The notes under the pieces are model-generated. The model did no database searches and was not told the origin of the DNA. It saw nothing but the letters and a program-made list of their open reading frames with translations. DNA of 64,000 nt, taken from Topomyia yanbarensis (Eukaryota; Arthropoda; Insecta; Diptera; Culicidae). The position numbers were made by a program, and so were the translations under genes. Where the stretch lies: assembly GCF_030247195.1 (NCBI RefSeq), contig NC_080671.1, positions 189,141,725 to 189,205,724 of the forward strand, given 5' to 3'. Below, one piece after another: positions 58,086-64,000 of this stretch (positions within the stretch are counted from its first letter, which is position 1; each line of letters starts with the position of its first letter).

Positions 58086-58315
58086 ATAATAGATGCTGTA
58101 ATATTTTCCCCGTTATACATAGCCTTGCGCATTGTTTACGAAAATAGCCAAAAACGCATAATGAAGTACGAAGAATCATTTGCTTTGAATTCACTTCGTT
58201 TTCAGAGTTGGCAGCATCCTCTCAGATTTTGGTGAAACTTTCTGTACATAAAGACTTTGTCACAAAAAGCCACATTGCATACTTTGTTTTCCCAAAAATG
58301 ATTTAGATTGCCTTT

Positions 58316-59268
58316 TAAAAAGGGTCAAACTTTTTGCACCAATTTTTTTCAAATGGCTATAGTCTAAAAATGACAAATGCTACAAAAAAATGTTGTAGAA
58401 GTGATTTTTCCAAAAATTAGTAAAATTTTTGAATAAAAATGCTGAAAAAATTCTTCATCGGCTCCTACACTGAAAAAAATCGATTTTTGAAATTTGAAGT
58501 CCATTTACAAAAAAGCCTCATCTTTGAAGTACCAGATACTGTTTTGGCTTTATTATACAGTTCTTCGAGTTCATCTGACATTTTGATGTACTGTTCAGTG
58601 GATATGTAGCAGAAATTTAATTTTGTTATGTTTTTATCAGTTTGTTCAACTGCCCAGTTATATTACTCTCGGGGAGTTGTTATGGTATTTCCATAGTCGC
58701 GAGTAAGACTAGCTCTTTTTACCATTTGCTTGAGTGTGTCACCAATAGCATAAAACATTGCAAAAAAATGTCATTTTGCACTTATTTAAAATTTTGACTG
58801 GAATTTACATTGTTTCATAAAATTTATCATTTTTAAGATGAACAACTGTAGTGCAGTCATCCAGTCTTCCAGTGTTTCAGTCTTCCAGACTTCCAGTCTT
58901 CCAGTCTTCCAGTTTTCCAGTCTTTCAGTTTTCCAGGCTTCCAGTCTGCATTCAAGTGTGTTATGAATATATACCAAATTCGTTACTGATACTTTTTGCA
59001 TGTACCAGGCTACTAGCAGTTGGGAAATTGGATTCTGAGATGATTACGACTTTCATTGGTTTAGTTTTCGATAAAAATACACTGAAAAAATCAGTTTGGG
59101 CAATAAAAAGTTTTTTTCGAATGACTTTTTTTCCTTGAAAATTAAAAATGTTTTTTTTTGTAAATCGACTTTAAATTTTTAAAATCGATTTTTTGTATGA
59201 TTTGCCATTTTTAGACTATAGCTATTTGAAAAAAATGGTAAAAAAGTTTGATCCTTTTCCCTTGTGTC
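58316..59268. mobile_element. 950-bp foldback element
   Basis: AAATGGCTATAGTCTAAAAA at 58353 on is inverted at about 59205-59240. A second pair (CGATTTTTGAAATTTGAAGT.CATTTACAAAAAA at 58482-58520) is inverted at 59150-59195. The arms are imperfect and gapped. The centre holds the 58854-58949 minisatellite. No coding capacity. Confidence 0.65.
58854..58949 (+). repeat. 8-bp minisatellite (CCAGTCTT)n, about 11 units
   Basis: Units CCAGTCTT, CCAGACTT, CCAGTTTT and CCAGGCTT with occasional 7- and 9-bp forms run head to tail. Both strands are open over it (SSLPVFQ-type and ENWKTGRL-type peptides), which is an artefact. Confidence 0.9.
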
Positions 59269-59279
59269 AAGGGTTAAGG

Positions 59280-61230
59280 AAAACACAAAATTACCTTTGA
59301 AATTGATTTAGAAATAAAAATATCTTATACATGTATAAAAATTCATACGTTCGAATATAAACAACAAATTTTATGATATTTCACATAGTTCTCCGGAATT
59401 TCTGATAGACACAATTGTTCTACTCTTCTGGTAAAGTTTTGTCACATAACGGAATTATTAGCACTAACCATCAAATTTAACGAAATATGTTGCTTACTTT
59501 TCAGCCGCCAATTGCCTCAACTATACATGGTTCAAAAATATACATAAAATGATAAAAATTTACAGCTACTTTAGAACACAAAGAAATTTGAGGTGTAATT
59601 TTCCTATTAGTGCGATAATAAAGCTGTTAGATTGCGAAATTCTACAGTAAACACACATTGAAAGACTGATGGTATTGCGTATGAAGTTTCGTACGCTACG
59701 GTATAATGGGTTAAAAACTTCTAAGTTGAAGCTGACGTCGTGCAAACTGTAAACTGCCACTTATCCCTGTCATGAAATGCGCAAAAAATTCAAAATCTTA
59801 CGTCGCAATCAAAAATTCTGCGGCCGAAAGTCACTTCCATAAGTTGGTGCGAACCGATAATCTCGCTCTCACCATTTCAATAGTTTGCGATTGCTTTGCC
59901 CACTATCAGCAGTTCCGATCAGCTTAACGAGCAATCAGTGCTGAGGCCACCACTGGCTAGGCCGAGTAGTTACAGAAGAATTGTGCTGAAATAGCTTGAC
60001 TGTATGCATGGGGTAGATAAACGATTCTTTTCTTTAGGACCATTGCAAGCCACGTAACGGAAAGTAGGGGCCGTAACTCTGCGTGTTTGTTCTGCCGTTT
60101 GTTTTCCCTTATCAGTGCTGGTTTATCGAAAAATTACGATTTCTCTCGCTTCCCGGGAGGTCGGAGCAGGATTCAGTAATTCATCAAACAGAGAAACGCA
60201 TATAGGATCATGCTGTTAGGCAAAGTTTGGAATTGGTTTGCGATTGATGGGAATGTAACCAAGTTCAAGTTGGGATTGTTGCTACTTAGCGGAAGATAGG
60301 GTCCAAGCTTGTCGGTTGAATGGGTCTAATTTTTATCCGATTAGGAAATCTACTCCATAAAATACAATTAAGAAATGATTCCATTGATCCGGTACCAGTT
60401 AACATCACATGATCCTTTCTGCGCAAATGGGAAGGAAATGAAGTGAAAAGGAAGTAGCAATAAAACTACAATGTCCATGCTTGAGGACCAACATTCAAAT
60501 ATGTATGTGAAAGTGTAGATTATAAGATGGATAGGAGGATAGGAATTGTTAAGAGTTGTGAGAAGGAAATTGCATTTCACCTATGTTTCGAGTTCATCGT
60601 CATCAACGCAGGTGTTACATTTTTGTGGGCGATGGGGGTTTAGACGTCCGTGGGAAAATGTTGGAATCTCAATTGTGCTACTTGGCATGTGGACGACTTA
60701 TTTTCATTTGTAGGGTGGATTAGCGCTTATCTATCTCATTAGTCAAGATGTCACACTATATCGTTGATAACTCAGCTTATAAGGACTGGATTGCGCTTAA
60801 ATGGGTCAATGTAGATAGGAGTGAGCTAAGTTTTGATTCTTGGTCGTAAAATGGCAAAAAACCAAAATTTTCGCGATGTTTTTTTCAATCGTGAGAGGAT
60901 CCAAACTTCCTGCTATTATACAGTTATGAAATTTTGCTTCGATTTTTTTAAAGAGCGTTTTGTTTTTTTTTGATTCTGGAGAGAAGTACGCCATCCAAAG
61001 TTTTCCTAAAAAAATGCACACACATGAATGTGGATGGTAGGGTTTCGGAGTCACAATTGTTTGATTGATTGATTCTTTTGTTTATTTTGGAGTGATTTTA
61101 AACTTTGAGTTCATTCATCACTCAGGAGTCACAATTACTAATCCGCTAATTACGAATTGCAATATTAAAAATAATGGATTGAAAATGACAAGAAAACATT
61201 AAAAAACTGGGTTATTGGAATTGCTAATTA
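59280..61230. other. no gene or clear element recognised
   Basis: Short ORFs only. The part at 59780-60350 has near-balanced composition and no second copy in the window. Confidence 0.35.
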
Positions 61231-61233
61231 TCT

Positions 61234-61280
61234 TGTTTTAGTCGACCTAGTAGTGCAACTGTGCCTTTCTCATTTATCCG
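61234..61280 (-). repeat. terminal fragment of the CCTTTCTCAT element
   Basis: GTTTTAGTCGACCTAGTAGT then GCAACTGTGCCTTTCTCATT is the same end as at 26676 and, inverted, 39216-39263. Confidence 0.6.
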
Positions 61281-61471
61281 AACGTTGATTCAATAGCTGG
61301 TTATGTGGAAATGTCTATTGAGTCAAAATTTCTCAAACGGACCATCCAAGTTAGGTGATATCGCAATTTTGATGGAAGAATCAATTTTAACATTGCAAAA
61401 CCAAATCCAGAAAGAGTCCGCGGAAGAAATGTTTGATCATAATATTGCCATTTAAAGATTTTAGCCAGTTT

Positions 61472-62247
61472 TTTGTTCGAAAAAATACCACATATACTAC
61501 TTTTAGTACCTAACAACATGTCGTGGAGAACAAAAGGGCCCGCTATTTGTAACTAAGTTATTTCACGCCGCACGTCGCTGCGTATGTATTCCGAACAATA
61601 AATTGAGGCGTAAACAGCTTGCGTTGCGGCTACGCCCATGGACCAACATATGTCTGTTGCTGGTTTTTTCGCATTATCTAAAGATAATAAGAGGAAGCGC
61701 GGAAAGCAAGCTTGGTAAACATATAATCAGCCTTTAACATTGAATTTAATGTGATGATATATACATATTTATTTATCAATCGAATGCAAATAAAGTAGTC
61801 TACAATTTATGGAAGAAAGTTTTTTTTAACATTTCTTGAAAATATACAAAAAGAAACAATAGAAATACGAAGAAATTAAGCATTTTCACACATTCAGACA
61901 ATATCTTTTAATATTTCCAATGTATTTCAAAAAACATTCTTCCGTAAATTGTAGCCTGTATTAATTGCAATCGATTGATGTATGAAAATGTATATGTAAT
62001 CGCATTAAATTTAAAGTTATAGGCTGAATAATGGTTTACCATTCTTTAATGCAACAAACCCTGCAACAGACATATTGGTCCATGCGGGGGCACCGCAAGC
62101 TGTTTACGGCTTCAAACCGTTGTTTGAAATCCGTAAACGGCGACGATCGGTGTGGAATAACTTAGTTTCAAATGGTGGGCCATTTTTTCTCGAGGGCATG
62201 TTGTTGGGTACTAATAGTAGTGTTTGTGTTTTTTTTCGACCAAATAA
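61472..62247. mobile_element. 776-bp foldback with ~206-bp inverted arms
   Basis: Arms at 61472-61679 and 62042-62247 are collinear inverted copies: TAGTACCTAACAACATG / TAGTACCCAACAACATG, ACTAAGTTATTTCAC / ACTAAGTTATTCCAC, CGTAAACAGCTTGCG, and CATGGACCAA.ATATGTCTGT. The loop of about 360 bp is AT-rich. There are no ORFs of note and no clear duplication at the edges. The 110-aa frame at 62075-62407 crosses the arm and the flank and is not a gene. Confidence 0.8.
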
Positions 62248-62429
62248 GAGATCCAGAACATTTCTTTATTTAGTTTTGTTGCTTGTTCAAAAAATTTACA
62301 AAATAGTAACTTTTCGAACCGGAAAACATTCGAACCGAAGAAACACAAGAAGGTCGGTGAAGGACACCGAAACAATCGACAAAGGGAGAATGGATGGCGA
62401 ATTGTAGAAACCGAAGAAGAGAGGAGGTA

Positions 62430-62635
62430 TAAGAGGAGGAGATTTTAACGCTTGTGCCGTATAGTAGTAGGCTGACCAACGGTTACAGTTTGTTGGAAGC
62501 CTTAGCGAAACTGGATATAAGACTCTGTGCGACTAAGGTTCCGCTAGCACATTCTGTAAAGACGGTCAGGAATCCATCCTCGATTTGACATTCTGCAATC
62601 CATCGCTGTCGGCAAGTGAGGGCGTGTGACGAGAA
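62430..62635 (+). pseudogene. endonuclease C-terminal fragment of the R1-like element
   Basis: One frame reads RGGDFNA before three consecutive TAG stops, matching the GDFNAW block of R1-type endonucleases. The next frame reads RLTNGYSLLEALAKLD, then SSILDLTFCNPSLSASEGV and TGA. Two frames and four stops within 200 bp show heavy decay. Confidence 0.75.
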
Positions 62636-62840
62636 AAATCGATCCGAGAAACTGCCGGCGTCTGGCGTATTGGTGGAATGAAAGGCTCAGCATCTTACGT
62701 GCTACCTACCTAAACGTCAGATGACGCGTGTAGAGAGCAAGATCTGAGGCAGACGGAAAGTGTGACATTTCGGGCGGCTGGGGCCGCTTTTAAGCGCGAG
62801 ATATACAAGGAGCTGTGCAGAGATGTAGACGCTTACACCT

Positions 62841-62946
62841 CCCGATCAGAATGAAATAACAAGATTATAACAACACACAATTTGTGTAACAAGTACCAAT
62901 ACGAGATACAGTTTGGAAATAACTATGTTATGTGTTTCTGATCGGG
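62841..62946. mobile_element. 106-bp MITE-like inverted repeat inside the R1-like element
   Basis: CCCGATCAGAA at 62841-62851 and its exact complement at 62936-62946 bound an AT-rich core with ATAACA words in both orientations. R1-like coding sequence is readable on both sides. No clear target duplication is visible. Confidence 0.55.
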
Positions 62947-63016
62947 CTGGGGCAACGACATCAGTTGAAAAGTGCGTTGACAAACCAGGAAGCCACCAGG
63001 ATATCCAGTATCGCAT

Positions 63017-63629
63017 TGGCCTATATACCTGCTGGATAAATTTCAGGAAAGGATTATCCTCAACAGGCTGACGAACTATGCTGAAAGTGGAATGGTCTTT
63101 CGCAGAGGCAGTTCAGATTCCGGAAAGAGATCCCGCCATCCGCACAGACATCGCGCGCGTGGAGAAAGCATCGAAGCAAAGGAGAAGGGGTAATCGCTAC
63201 TACGCCGTAGAAATGATCGACGTGAAGAATACGTTCAACAGCGCCAGCTAGGAGGGTATAGCCAAAGCTCTGCATAGAATGTGGGTCCCGAACAATTTGT
63301 GCAAGGTTCTGAAAAGTTACTTTCAGAATCGAGTGCTGGTCTACGAGACGAACATGGGGACGAGGTCGATTAGGGTCAAAGTAATACTACCTCAGGGCCC
63401 AGACCTCTGGAATATAGTGTACAACGGAGTGCTAACACTGGAACTGTCCAGGGAAATCGAGATTGTCGGTTTTGTAGATGACGTTATCCTGACGTTAACC
63501 GGTGAGGCCTTCGAGGAAGTAGAACTGTTGACTGCAGAGATAATAGGCATCGTGGAAACCTGGATGGATGATATTAAGTTGCAGCTGGCTCACCACAAGA
63601 CGGATGTAGCGCTGGTCAGCAACCAAAAA
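63017..63629 (+). pseudogene. reverse transcriptase fragment of the R1-like element
   Basis: From about 63017 the translation reads WPIYLLDKF..ERIILNRLT (the RPICLLD block). After a frameshift comes RRRGNRYYAVEMIDVKNTFN (block A) ending SAS-stop-E, where the family has Trp (TGG to TAG at 63251). Then KSYFQNRVLVYET, LPQG..DLWNIVYNGVL (block B with about four residues missing after PQG), and IVGFVDDVILTLTGE (block C, FVDD instead of FADD), followed by AHHKTDVALVSN. The ORF 63279-63734 covers the second half. An A20 run at 63628-63647 ends the similarity. Confidence 0.85.
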
Positions 63630-63757
63630 AAAAAAAAAAAAAATCCAGCGTTTCGTACTCAGCGTCGGCGGGCATTAAATTCCATCGATATGTGTGTTGA
63701 AGCACAACGTGTTGGTCATGATCATGCCGGATAACGAACATAGTTGACAAGCACGTT

Positions 63758-63998
63758 TCGCCTAATGGCTGTTCGTGTCGCGAGCGTGTACAGAACGATA
63801 TCGTCAGAGGTGGTATGCGTAATTGCTTGGATGATTCCCATCTGAATTATACTGACTGAGGGCGTTGAACACTACTAACGGAGGAATACATGAAATGCAT
63901 CGAGAGAGGATTCGATGGCAAAGTGGCCACAAGAGCGACCCATCCCAAATCTGTCGACGTGGGTACATAAGTAGCATGGAGAGGTGAACATCCATTTG
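63758..63998 (+). pseudogene. post-RT region of the R1-like element
   Basis: MAVRVASVYRTISSEVVCVI then AWMIPI is readable from about 63768, and after frameshifts IPNLSTWV and HGEVNIHL near 63935-63998. These are the conserved words that follow the reverse transcriptase in insect R1-type elements (family knowledge). The element continues past the window end. Confidence 0.8.
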
Positions 63999-64000
63999 AA

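Larger units (their letters stand above)
62430..64000 (+). mobile_element. degenerate R1-clade non-LTR retrotransposon, runs off the window
   Basis: In order: the end of an endonuclease, reverse transcriptase blocks and the start of the R1-type C-terminal domain, spread over all three frames. Several in-frame stops, an internal small MITE-like insertion and an A20 run show it is dead. An intact R1-type ORF2 is about 1000 aa; only its middle and part of its end are here. The C-terminal zinc-finger part would lie beyond 64000. This is family knowledge applied to the motifs listed in the sub-features. Confidence 0.85.

Noticed and set aside
58786..59138. Repeat-containing ORFs on both strands
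   Set aside because: They translate an 8-bp minisatellite with a unit that lacks stops.
62075..62407. 110-aa ORF as a gene
   Set aside because: It starts inside one arm of a foldback and continues into unrelated flank.

Overview
This window looks like non-coding, repeat-saturated nuclear DNA from a culicine mosquito, most likely Aedes. The basis is two tRNA-derived SINEs of the Feilai type, degenerate R1-like and RTE-like non-LTR retrotransposons, and many AT-rich TIR elements (MITEs) of kinds common in mosquito genomes. The species call rests on recalled family resemblance, not a search. I find no convincing intact host gene, rRNA or functional tRNA, no CRISPR array and no bacterial feature. 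The longest open frames are 240, 202, 151 and 151 aa, and all of them are broken pieces of retrotransposons. The window could be a large intron or an intergenic stretch.

Layout. 0-5.8 kb: old dispersed repeats with internal duplications and a two-unit minisatellite. 6-7.7 kb: two diverged direct copies of one repeat, with further copies near 13.6-14.2 and 45 kb. 9.1 kb: a 16-bp minisatellite. 11.5-16.8 kb: a dense MITE cluster, namely a TTAA-flanked palindromic MITE, two copies of a TTA-flanked MITE, a 1.9-kb long-TIR element with another TIR element inside it, a 69-bp hAT MITE, and a 1.0-kb hAT-like foldback sitting in an older repeat. 17.5-22.2 kb: three TA-flanked TIR elements and a Tc1/mariner-like transposase scrap. 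24.4-25.3 kb: one copy of a repeat whose second copy is at 51.6-53.2 kb; each carries a private insertion. 29.8-33.7 kb: a long-TIR element, a SINE, and a 2.5-kb hAT-like foldback followed by a 96%-identical inverted repeat. 34.2-37.1 kb: a degenerate RTE-like retrotransposon on the minus strand. 37.1-39.3 kb: an element with internal ~300-bp repeats. 39.4-40.2 kb: a GC-rich block. 42.7-45.9 kb: a 3.2-kb TIR element holding three further elements. 46.9-48.8 kb: a second TAGGGTT-ended hAT-like foldback. 48.8-50.9 kb: a cluster of a 15-bp motif. 53.2-59.3 kb: a SINE and further TIR and foldback elements. 61.5-62.2 kb: a large foldback. 62.4-64.0 kb: a degenerate R1-like retrotransposon running off the window end.

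No set of genes works together here; the order of events is what can be read. Several insertions can be dated relative to one another because the window holds both an occupied and an empty copy of the same repeat. The most notable patterns are (i) three hAT-like foldbacks whose ends are filled with different short degenerate motifs, two sharing identical termini, (ii) the seven-fold 15-bp motif at 48.8-50.9 kb, and (iii) a two-ORF coding-like stretch at 40.6-41.05 kb. Nothing supports a new multigene system.
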